Shown: positions 1-5,089 of the stretch, piece by piece
How the letters are laid out: the number at the start of each line of letters is the position of its first letter
How positions within the stretch are numbered: position 1 is the first letter of the stretch
Source of the DNA: an uncultured Collinsella sp.
GTDB taxonomy: Bacteria > Actinomycetota > Coriobacteriia > Coriobacteriales > Coriobacteriaceae
Reading direction: 5' to 3'
Length of the DNA: 6,407 bases
NCBI GenBank assembly: GCA_902491915.1
Contig: CABUJL010000101.1
Span: 1 to 6,407 of the forward strand
Position numbers and translations under genes: made by a program
Notes under the pieces: model-generated
The model's input: the letters and a program-made list of their open reading frames with translations, nothing else
Database searches by the model: none
What the model was told of the DNA's origin: nothing

Positions 1-53
1 AGGACGCCGCCCTCTCAAGGCGGAGATCACCAGTTCGAATCTGGTACGGGCTA
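1..53 (+). tRNA. tRNA-Glu (anticodon CUC), 5' end outside the window
   Basis: This is the 3' two thirds of a tRNA. The anticodon stem pairs 7-11 (CCGCC) with 19-23 (GGCGG) around the seven-base loop CTCTCAA, giving anticodon CTC at 14-16, which reads GAG (Glu). The T arm pairs 29-33 with 41-45 around the classic loop TTCGAAT. The 3' acceptor strand is 46-52, with discriminator A53. The next bases are CCC, so the terminal CCA is not encoded and must be added after transcription. The 5' acceptor strand and most of the D arm lie before the window. The pattern of the visible part resembles bacterial tRNA-Glu. Confidence 0.9.
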
Positions 54-66
54 CCCACAAATGAAT

Positions 67-95
67 GCCCGGGCCTCGCAAGAGACCCGGGTTTT
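67..95 (+). terminator. Rho-independent terminator of the tRNA gene
   Basis: CCCGGG (68-73) pairs with CCCGGG (86-91). After one C·A mismatch, CTC (75-77) pairs with GAG (82-84) around a GCAA tetraloop (78-81). TTTT follows at 92-95. It lies 14 bases after the tRNA 3' end, so it ends the tRNA transcript and separates it from the next operon. Confidence 0.75.
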
Positions 96-104
96 GTGTA
101 TCGA

Positions 105-126
105 CCGTATATACGGCGTCTGCCGT
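105..126. repeat. Small palindrome CCGTATATACGG with a following GC hairpin
   Basis: CCGTATATACGG (105-116) is a perfect 12-bp palindrome. Its right arm can also pair onward: ACGGC (113-117) with GCCGT (122-126) around GTCT. The site lies 36 bases before the start of the TPR gene, where a promoter is expected. TATATA at 108-113 could serve as a -10 box, but I see no good -35 box 16-18 bases upstream. Operator or promoter function is only a possibility. Confidence 0.3.
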
Positions 127-151
127 GTTTCGCTCAGATCGAGGAGTAGCC

Positions 152-1069
152 ATGGATCTGCCCATCAGCTTGCAAGACATCACGTATGCCGAGAACTATC
201 TGGCGCAGGGCGACCTGGCTACGGCGACGCCGCTGTTGGAGCGCCTGGTGGAGCTCGCCGAGGAGTATATCGACGCCGAGTGCAAGACGGAGGAGAAGCG
301 CCAATACTTTAGCTTCGATAGCAAGTTTGAGCGCTTGGCCTATCGCCGCGTGGAGAAGGATCCGCGCGAGCTCGTGCAGGTCGAGGTGCCGTTTGACCGC
401 CTGTACTCTGACATGGCGTTTGCCTACATTCGCCAGCAGGATTATGTGAGCGCTCGTAATGCCCTGATGCAGGCTGTGCGTTGGGACCCCATGAACTGCA
501 ACTATCGCTTGGACTTGGCCGAGCTGTTCCGCGCACTCGAGGACAAGCAAGAATGGGCATCGCTCTCGTTCTCGGTGCTGGAGCGTGCGAGCGATGGCAA
601 GTGCGCCGCCCGCGCCTATGCCAACCTGGGGCAGTACTTCTTGGAGCCCGAGACCGAGAATGTCTCGGCCGCCGTGGGTTGTGCGCGTCTGGCGTTGCGT
701 CTGGCGCCCAACGATGCGCACACGACACGTCTGCTCAACAAGATCCATACCGCCTATCCGGATGCCGCCGATGAGAGCGACGAGCACGTGATGGGTGAAC
801 TGGCCCTGCAAGGCGTTCCGACCTCGCCTTCGGCCGAGATTGCCATCTGCCTGATTATGTGCGCGACCGATGCCGCAAGCGACGGCGACAAGCAGGAGGC
901 GACGCGCCTGACGGTGCGTGCTCGCGACTTGGTGGGCGAGGAGGCCTGCGCGGCGATTATTAAACTGGTGCGCGAGAGCGATGCCGAACTCAATGCCGAG
1001 CGCAAGGCAAAGCGCGAGGCTGCGGGCTCAAACGCCGATGGCGCCAAGGAGGCCGGCGATGCCCAGTAA
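152..1069 (+). CDS. Tetratricopeptide-repeat (TPR) protein of unknown function
   Basis: A 305-residue, probably cytoplasmic protein; no signal peptide or membrane segment is seen. The start at 152 was chosen because GAGGAG (141-146) lies five bases upstream; the frame is open back to 65, but that start falls inside the tRNA terminator. Helix-turn-helix repeats of TPR type are visible at about residues 84-117 (YSDMAFAYIRQQDYVSARNA then AVRWDP), 118-150 and 153-187 (ANLGQYF then ALRLAPND). They suggest a protein-binding scaffold. The N-terminal 80 residues are acidic and helical, and the tail (about 270-305) is rich in Lys, Glu and Ala and probably disordered. The stop overlaps the smpB start by 11 bases, so the two genes are co-transcribed and probably translationally coupled. 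The partner and role are not recognisable from sequence; a link with ribosome rescue is suggested only by position. Confidence 0.88.
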   Translation: MDLPISLQDITYAENYLAQGDLATATPLLERLVELAEEYIDAECKTEEKRQYFSFDSKFERLAYRRVEKDPRELVQVEVPFDRLYSDMAFAYIRQQDYVSARNALMQAVRWDPMNCNYRLDLAELFRALEDKQEWASLSFSVLERASDGKCAARAYANLGQYFLEPETENVSAAVGCARLALRLAPNDAHTTRLLNKIHTAYPDAADESDEHVMGELALQGVPTSPSAEIAICLIMCATDAASDGDKQEATRLTVRARDLVGEEACAAIIKLVRESDAELNAERKAKREAAGSNADGAKEAGDAQ

Positions 1070-1529
1070 GCGCGAGCGCAAGCTCATTTCCAAGAATCGC
1101 TCGGCGCATCACGAGTACTTTATCGATGAGACATTTGAGTGTGGCATTGAACTGAGCGGCACCGAGGTCAAGTCGATTCGCGAGCGCGCCTGCCAGATCA
1201 CCGATACCTTCGCGCTGATCCGCGGCGGGGAGTGCTGGCTCGTCGGCCTGCATATCCACCCCTATAGCCATGGTGGCGTGTGGAATCGCGATCCCGACCG
1301 TCGGCGTCGTCTGCTGCTGCACCGCAAGGAGATCGACTTTCTTGACGGCAAACTTCGCAACCGTGGTTATGCGCTGGTTCCGTTGGAGCTCTACTTTAAT
1401 ACCGACGGCCGCGTAAAGCTGCTGCTGGGTCTGGGTCGCGGCAAGAAGCTCTACGACAAGCGCGAGGACATGGCCAAGCGTGATGTCCAACGCGAGATCG
1501 ACCGCGCCCTCAAAGAGCGCAATCGCTGA
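1059..1529 (+). CDS. smpB: SsrA-binding protein SmpB (ribosome rescue)
   Basis: SmpB binds tmRNA (SsrA) and brings it into the A site of ribosomes stalled on broken mRNAs. The product is 156 residues, the usual length. Family motifs are present in order: NRSAHHEYFI (13-22), GIELSGTEVKSIR (29-41), a central segment with HIHPYS (65-70), the YALVPLELYF strand (104-113) and the glycine/lysine segment LGLGRGKKLYDKRE (123-136). The C-terminal tail KRDVQREIDRALKERNR is basic and helical, as expected for the part that sits in the mRNA channel. The start at 1059 is set by a strong AAGGAGG (1046-1052) six bases upstream, inside the end of the TPR gene. No tmRNA gene is visible in the 200 bases downstream, so ssrA must lie elsewhere. 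Confidence 0.97.
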   Translation: MPSKRERKLISKNRSAHHEYFIDETFECGIELSGTEVKSIRERACQITDTFALIRGGECWLVGLHIHPYSHGGVWNRDPDRRRRLLLHRKEIDFLDGKLRNRGYALVPLELYFNTDGRVKLLLGLGRGKKLYDKREDMAKRDVQREIDRALKERNR

Positions 1530-1541
1530 CCACCCTTCATA

Positions 1542-1608
1542 AGTTGCGGTGGAATACGGACTGTTTTGCCTGATTGAGGGACTATTCAGTCCCTATTTCA
1601 CCGCAACT
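1542..1608. repeat. Long imperfect inverted repeat (21-nt arms) with an alternative inner hairpin
   Basis: The arm 1542-1562 pairs with 1588-1608: 19 Watson-Crick pairs, one G-T pair (1552/1598) and one C·C mismatch (1557/1593). The loop is about 25 bases. Within it, AGGGACT (1577-1583) is a second partner for AGTCCCT (1588-1594) around ATTC, so the right arm can fold in two exclusive ways. There is no T-run after 1608, so this is not an ordinary terminator; a better one follows at 1651. It starts 12 bases after the smpB stop. It may be a dispersed intergenic repeat or a 3'-end stabilising hairpin of the smpB mRNA; that is inference. Confidence 0.75.
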
Positions 1609-1650
1609 GCGGGCGTCTCATCTTTCTTACTGTTCTGACACATATGTCTC

Positions 1651-1685
1651 AAAGGCGGCGTCCGTTATGGGTGCCGCCTTTTTTT
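1651..1685 (+). terminator. Rho-independent terminator after smpB
   Basis: AAAGGCGGC (1651-1659) pairs with GCCGCCTTT (1673-1681). The inner bases GTCC (1660-1663) and GGGT (1669-1672) continue the stem with two G-T pairs, leaving the loop GTTAT. The run of seven T at 1679-1685 follows the GC stem. This closes the TPR-smpB transcript. The A-run on the left also gives partial symmetry, but no gene enters from the right here. Confidence 0.88.
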
Positions 1686-1736
1686 GTGGGTACATACATC
1701 CATGAGGTTCAATCCTGGGTTAGGGGAGTGATCGTT

Positions 1737-2240
1737 ATGGACAAAACTGCGTTCTTTACGATGCCGAGCGGCCTGTATGTGGTGAGTGCCGCGGCCGACG
1801 GGCTGCGTGCCGGCTGCGTTATCAACACAGCGGTGCAGGTGACATCCGCCCCGCCGCGCATCTCGGTTGCCGTGAACAAGGAAAATGTCACGTCCGGCGT
1901 AATCGCATCAGCTAAGGCCTTTGCGCTGACCGTGATTGACCAGACCGCCGACATGCTCTATATCGGCAATTTTGGCTTCCGAACCAGCAGCGATTACGAC
2001 AAGTTTGCCAAGTACGAGACCCACGAGACCGCGCTGGGCATGCCCTATGTGCCCGAGCACGCGGCGGCCTTGTTTAGCTGCCGTTTGATTGATACCGTGG
2101 ACGTGGGCACGCACCTGCTCTTTATCGGCGAGGTGGAGGATGCCGAGCGCTTGAGCGGCGAGACCCCGCTGACCTATGACTACTATCACAAGGTCTTGAA
2201 GGGCAAGACGCCGCCCAAAGCCTCGTCGTATCAAGGCTAG
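1737..2240 (+). CDS. Flavin reductase-domain (FMN-binding) protein, Hrb N-terminal-like
   Basis: A 167-residue protein of the flavin reductase-like FMN-binding split-barrel family. Such proteins reduce FMN with NAD(P)H or hold FMN as an electron relay. Evidence: the segment GCVINTAVQVTSAPPRISVA (26-45) followed by NKENVTSGVI, which is the FMN-contact pattern; GTHLLFIGEV (124-133); and the C-terminal LTYDYYHKVLKGKTPPKASS (145-164), typical of the flavoprotein half of Hrb (high-molecular-weight rubredoxin). In Moorella Hrb this domain is fused to rubredoxin and feeds a flavodiiron protein; here a separate rubredoxin gene follows 88 bases later. The start at 1737 has AGGGGAG (1722-1728) eight bases before it; the in-frame ATG at 1644 lies ahead of the terminator hairpin and is rejected. 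No clear promoter is seen. The partner and the electron acceptor are inferred. Confidence 0.88.
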   Translation: MDKTAFFTMPSGLYVVSAAADGLRAGCVINTAVQVTSAPPRISVAVNKENVTSGVIASAKAFALTVIDQTADMLYIGNFGFRTSSDYDKFAKYETHETALGMPYVPEHAAALFSCRLIDTVDVGTHLLFIGEVEDAERLSGETPLTYDYYHKVLKGKTPPKASSYQG

Positions 2241-2257
2241 AAATGTTCTAAAAATAC

Positions 2258-2285
2258 TTGCATTATATTATTGAGAATATATACT
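2258..2285 (+). promoter_or_regulatory. Sigma-70-type promoter of the rubredoxin gene with overlapping dyad
   Basis: TTGCAT (2258-2263) and TATACT (2280-2285) are separated by 16 bases, in an AT-rich stretch that stands out from its GC-rich surroundings. The spacer carries TATATT-N6-AATATA (2264-2269, 2276-2281), and the whole promoter is framed by TACTTGC (2255-2261) and GCAAGTA (2291-2297). Both dyads are placed where a repressor would block polymerase. The first has a loose likeness to Fur/PerR-type AT-rich operators, which would suit a redox gene, but I cannot assign a regulator. Confidence 0.6.
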
Positions 2286-2328
2286 AATAAGCAAGTACAC
2301 CAGCAGTCACGTTCGAGAGGAGAACATC

Positions 2329-2472
2329 ATGGCTGAGGAGAAGAAGACGTATAAGTTTGTGTGCACCGTTTGCGGCTACGAGGTTGAGGTCGACACGCCC
2401 GAGCTGCCCGAGGATTACGTGTGCCCGGTCTGCGGCGTCGGTCCCGATCAGTTTGAGCTCGTCGAGGAGTAA
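2329..2472 (+). CDS. Short rubredoxin
   Basis: A 47-residue protein that carries one iron on four cysteines and passes single electrons. The two knuckles are C12-T-V-C15-G and C32-P-V-C35-G, followed by VGPDQFE, the usual end of classical rubredoxins. The gap between C15 and C32 is only 16 residues, against roughly 26-29 in classical rubredoxins, so the middle loop is cut down. That spacing is nearer to the rubredoxin domain of rubrerythrins, although the LPEDYVCPVCGVGPDQF ending is of the free type. The start is fixed by AGAGGAG (2316-2322) six bases upstream. Acidic residues at both ends (AEEK, ELVEE) give a low pI, as is usual. It probably takes electrons from the flavoprotein encoded just upstream, and has its own promoter and terminator. 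Confidence 0.93.
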   Translation: MAEEKKTYKFVCTVCGYEVEVDTPELPEDYVCPVCGVGPDQFELVEE

Positions 2473-2511
2473 CTCGCAGGCACACGGCGAAAGCCGAACA
2501 TAGCTCTATCC

Positions 2512-2547
2512 AAGGGTCCCGGTCGAATTCTCGGCCGGGACCCTTTT
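2512..2547 (+). terminator. Rho-independent terminator after the rubredoxin gene
   Basis: AAGGGTCCCGG (2512-2522) pairs perfectly with CCGGGACCCTT (2535-2545), followed by T to 2547. It begins 39 bases after the rubredoxin stop. In the reverse direction the stem is also preceded by AAAA but followed by only two T, so it would be a weak backup for the convergent mntH transcript. Confidence 0.88.
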
Positions 2548-2564
2548 GATTTATCTGACGGTTT

Positions 2565-2597
2565 AAAACGGTCTCACGTGTTACAGATTGAGACGTT
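2565..2597 (-). terminator. Hairpin with T-run behind mntH, made from a solitary copy of the palindromic repeat
   Basis: Read on the minus strand, AACGTCTCA (2597-2589) pairs with TGAGA-C-CGTT (2576-2567) with a single bulged C, around a 12-base loop, and TTTT (2568-2565) closes it. It is 26 bases beyond the mntH stop, a normal place for a terminator. Bases 2579-2594 on the plus strand, TGTTACAGATTGAGAC, are identical to the right arm of the second palindromic unit at 4990-5005. This is a half-unit whose left arm has been shortened so that it pairs only with the outer part. Terminator function is inferred from the fold and T-run. Confidence 0.5.
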
Positions 2598-2623
2598 ATA
2601 TCTGGACAGCCACGCCATCCCAA

Positions 2624-3880
2624 TTACATCCCCGTTAGCAGCACGATTTCGAGAATCGTCACGATGACGCCGATCCCTACGAGCAGCGCGTTGAGCGGGC
2701 GCGAGTTGGCGTATTTGCCCATGACGCGGCGTGAACTGGTGAGCCGTATGAGCACAAAGACCGTAATCGGCAGCTGAAGCGACAGCAGTGCCTGACTCCA
2801 GATGAGACCTTCAAAAGGATTTGGGACGACCAGACACGCCGCCACTGCGCCGGCGAAACAGGCCGCCACCCCGATCGAGGAATGTCGGTCGTGGATGTCG
2901 TATTCCTCGTCGAACATGCCCGCGGTGATGGTGCCTGCCGTCATGCCTGCCGTCACACTACTCGATATGCCCGCAAACAGCAGTGCCACCGCAAAGATGG
3001 TCGAGCTTGCCGGGCCCAGAATGGGGGAGAGCATGTCCGCTGCGACGGCGAGGTCGTCTACGACAATGCCATGCGCAAAGAAGGTCGTTGCGGCCAGGAT
3101 GACCATGGCCGAGTTGATCGCCCAGCCCACGCCCATCGAAAAGAGCGTGTCGAAGAGCTCGTAGCGCAGACGTTCCTCGATAATCTGCTCGCCTTGGCCT
3201 TCGAAGTGCATGGATTGGATGACCTCGGAGTGCAGGAAGAGGTTGTGAGGCATAACGACCGCGCCTAGGACACTTACGATAATCGCGGCCGAGCCGGTGG
3301 GCATACTGGGTGTGATCCAGCTTGCGGCGGCCTGCGGCCAGTCGACCTTGACCAGCGTAAGCTCAGCCAAAAACGAGAGTCCTACCACGCCTACGAAGGC
3401 GATGATCCAGCGCTCGGCACGCTTGTAGGAGTTCGTCATGAGCATTGCCATCGATGCCGCGGCCACGATGACGCAGCCGGCGCGCACGGGCAGTCCAAAG
3501 AGCATCTGGAGCGCGATCGCGCCGCCCAGGACCTCGGCCATAGCGGTGGCGATGGTCGCGAGGTAGGCACTGGTGAGCACCGTGCGTCCAACGAAACGGG
3601 GGAGGTAGCGCGTCGTGGCTTCGGCAAGACAGGCGCCTGTTGCGATACCCAGGTGTGCAGCGTTGTGCTGCAACACGATGAGCATAATCGTGGACAGCGT
3701 GACCACCCACAGCAGCGCGTAGCCAAATTGCGAGCCCGCGGCCATATTTGAGGCCCAGTTGCCCGGATCGATAAAGCCGACGGTCACGAGCAGCCCGGGG
3801 CCGATATGCCGCGCAATGTCTAGGCCTCCGTGACCACCGGTGCGTCGGGAGCCAAAGTGTTGTTTGAGATGGTTGAGCAT
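2624..3880 (-). CDS. mntH: Nramp-family divalent metal (Mn2+/Fe2+) transporter
   Basis: A 418-residue inner-membrane protein with about eleven hydrophobic segments, the usual size for bacterial MntH. It imports Mn2+ (also Fe2+) with protons. The two unwound metal-binding helices are intact: DPGN at 38-41 in TM1 (VGFIDPGNWASNM) and MPHN at 210-213 in TM6 (VVMPHNLFLHSEV). The methionine at 210 is the residue that favours transition metals over Ca2+/Mg2+ in this family. Late-helix LSLQLPITVFVLI is also typical. The short polar N-terminus (MLNHLKQHFGSRRTGGHGG) is cytosolic and His/Gly-rich. The start at 3880 has AGGAAT (3891-3886) five bases upstream, weaker than its neighbours. It lies 75 bases behind gpmA on the same strand, so co-transcription is likely. 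No MntR-type operator is evident in the gap. Confidence 0.95.
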   Translation of the reverse strand: MLNHLKQHFGSRRTGGHGGLDIARHIGPGLLVTVGFIDPGNWASNMAAGSQFGYALLWVVTLSTIMLIVLQHNAAHLGIATGACLAEATTRYLPRFVGRTVLTSAYLATIATAMAEVLGGAIALQMLFGLPVRAGCVIVAAASMAMLMTNSYKRAERWIIAFVGVVGLSFLAELTLVKVDWPQAAASWITPSMPTGSAAIIVSVLGAVVMPHNLFLHSEVIQSMHFEGQGEQIIEERLRYELFDTLFSMGVGWAINSAMVILAATTFFAHGIVVDDLAVAADMLSPILGPASSTIFAVALLFAGISSSVTAGMTAGTITAGMFDEEYDIHDRHSSIGVAACFAGAVAACLVVPNPFEGLIWSQALLSLQLPITVFVLIRLTSSRRVMGKYANSRPLNALLVGIGVIVTILEIVLLTGM

Positions 3881-3923
3881 GGCTGATTCCTACGTTGGGG
3901 TGGCGCGGCACTGCACTTGGGTT

Positions 3924-3937
3924 GCGCGGCGCCGCGC
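3924..3937. repeat. Perfect GC palindrome between gpmA and mntH
   Basis: GCGCGGCGCCGCGC is a perfect 14-bp palindrome. Its left half can also pair with a further GC block near 3902-3908 (GGCGCGG on the plus strand) to form a competing hairpin in the gpmA-mntH mRNA. There is no T-run, so it is not a classic terminator. It could reduce read-through or protect the gpmA mRNA 3' end. Chance in GC-rich DNA is possible. Confidence 0.45.
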
Positions 3938-3955
3938 CCTGGGTTTGGGTTGAGG

Positions 3956-4729
3956 CTACTTGTGCGCTTTGCCCTGATTGGCCACGGCGTCGATCTTGGC
4001 GGCGATGGTCGCCGGATCGCCGATGTAGCGCTTGTCGAGGACGTTGAAATCGGTGTCGAAGGCGTAAACGAGCGGCACGCCGGTGGGGATGTTGACCTTG
4101 AGGATCTCCTCGGGCGTGAGGTGCTCGAGCTTCATGACGAGTGAGCGCAGGGAGTTGCCGTGTGCGGCGATGAGGACGCGCTTGCCGGCGAGCATCTGGG
4201 GGCGAATCTCGTCTTCGAAATAAGGCCAGGCGCGGGCTATCGTGTCCTTGAGGCACTCGGTATAGGGCAGCTGATCGGGCGCGACATCACGGTATTGCTC
4301 CTGGGTGTGGGGATCGCGACTGTCGCCCGGCTCGAGCGCCGGCGGGCAGACATCGAAGGAGCGGCGCCAGATGAGCACCTGCTCGTCGCCGTGCTCCGCT
4401 GCGGCATCGGCCTTGTTGAGACCCTGCAACGCTCCGTAGTGGCGCTCGTTGAGCTTCCAAGATTTGATGACGGGCAGCCACTCGCGATCCATCTGGCCGA
4501 GCACGATGTTGAGGGTGTGGATCGCGCGCTTGAGGCGCGAAGTGTAGCAGACGTCAAAGTCGAAGCCCGCTTCTTTGAGGGCGCGGCCGCCTGCCGCTGC
4601 CTCTTCGCGGCCCGTGTCGGTGAGCTCGACATCGGTCCAGCCGGTGAACAGGTTGAGTTTGTTCCACTCCGACTCTCCGTGGCGGATAAGGACGAGTTTC
4701 ATCGTTTGCCGGTCTGTCTGGTTTGCCAT
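3956..4729 (-). CDS. gpmA: 2,3-bisphosphoglycerate-dependent phosphoglycerate mutase
   Basis: A glycolytic enzyme of the cytosol that interconverts 3- and 2-phosphoglycerate through a phosphohistidine. The product is 257 residues, a normal dPGM length. Histidine-phosphatase fold motifs are visible: LIRHGESEWN (14-23) with R16 and the phosphorylated H17; FTGWTDVELTDTG (28-40); TSRLKRA (63-69) with R65; LNERHYG (93-99) with the acid E95; and AAHGNSLR (188-195) with the second catalytic His H190. All key residues are present, so it should be active. The start at 4729 is set by AGGAGG (4740-4735) five bases upstream; the later in-frame ATG (M10) has no ribosome site. It is the first gene of a probable gpmA-mntH unit transcribed leftward from the intergenic region shared with gltB. 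Confidence 0.97.
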   Translation of the reverse strand: MANQTDRQTMKLVLIRHGESEWNKLNLFTGWTDVELTDTGREEAAAGGRALKEAGFDFDVCYTSRLKRAIHTLNIVLGQMDREWLPVIKSWKLNERHYGALQGLNKADAAAEHGDEQVLIWRRSFDVCPPALEPGDSRDPHTQEQYRDVAPDQLPYTECLKDTIARAWPYFEDEIRPQMLAGKRVLIAAHGNSLRSLVMKLEHLTPEEILKVNIPTGVPLVYAFDTDFNVLDKRYIGDPATIAAKIDAVANQGKAHK

Positions 4730-4781
4730 AGAGGCCTCCTTAATGTGGCACGACGCGCGTGCCGTTTGTTTGACTCCGCAA

Positions 4782-4810
4782 AGGATACCCGTTTTAGGGC
4801 AAAAAGTTAA
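4782..4810 (-). promoter_or_regulatory. Candidate promoter of gpmA
   Basis: On the minus strand, TTAACT (4810-4805) and TATCCT (4787-4782) are 17 bases apart, each matching the consensus at four of six positions. Transcription would start near 4775, leaving a leader of about 45 bases before the gpmA start. The region on the far side (4811-4850) is AT-rich, as is common upstream of promoters. Only a moderate match. Confidence 0.4.
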
Positions 4811-4867
4811 CCGAGACTAACAAAATAGTTGTATTTGAATAAGATGGTGAAAAGGGGGTTGCCGAAA

Positions 4868-5089
4868 TGTCTTGATCTGTAACAACTAGGGATGGAAATT
4901 GGGTCTAGGTGTTACAGATCAAGACAGGAAGAAATGGTCCTATGGAATATCTCGATCTGTAACAGCTGGCCGCCAAAACCGACCCTCCGTGTTACAGATT
5001 GAGACATTCGGAGCCGTCTCTCAAAAACGTCTCAATCTGTAACACTTAGTCGTCGAAATTTGGTCTTCCTGTTACAGATTGAGATGTTT
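4868..5089. repeat. Array of three palindromic units with exact 80-bp period
   Basis: Three hairpin units stand in tandem. Unit 1: arm 4868-4884 with 4910-4926. Unit 2: arm 4950-4964 with 4990-5004, continuing after one mismatch to 4945 and 5009. Unit 3: arm 5025-5044 with 5070-5089. Every left arm ends in ATCTGTAACA and every right arm starts with TGTTACAGAT. The central loops are all exactly 25 bases (4885-4909, 4965-4989, 5045-5069), and corresponding points are 80 bases apart. The loops have diverged but are still alike (units 1 and 3 agree at about 15 of 25 positions), so the units are old tandem copies. Arm differences are mostly paired changes that keep the stem. No open frame or T-run explains the array. 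A solitary half-unit lies at 2567-2597. Function unknown: possibly a dispersed repeat family, a protein-binding array or structured RNA. Confidence 0.85.

Noticed and set aside
65..151. Upstream start for the TPR protein at 65
   Set aside because: That start lies inside or next to the tRNA terminator hairpin and has no ribosome site; ATG at 152 has GAGGAG at the right distance.
134..811. 225-codon minus-strand frame opposite the TPR gene
   Set aside because: Antisense shadow in GC-rich DNA with no ribosome site and no recognisable domain.
1644..1736. N-terminal extension of the flavin reductase from 1644
   Set aside because: The extension translates the terminator hairpin and its T-run; the start at 1737 has AGGGGAG and begins the recognisable domain.
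1530..1736. tmRNA (ssrA) gene next to smpB
   Set aside because: No tRNA-like acceptor/T arm, no tag-peptide frame and too little room; only the hairpin and terminator are found.
3363..4256. 297-codon minus-strand frame bridging gpmA and mntH
   Set aside because: It is an out-of-frame reading of both genes, rich in Arg, Pro and His as typical of shadow frames; it does not indicate a fusion.
4160..4810. 216-codon plus-strand frame opposite gpmA
   Set aside because: It is the antisense shadow of gpmA, which has all catalytic motifs; the frame's protein shows no family pattern.
4869..5085. CRISPR array
   Set aside because: The repeats alternate in orientation, are only 16 nt, differ from each other by paired changes, and the 25-base loops of different units are still related to each other. 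No cas gene is present.
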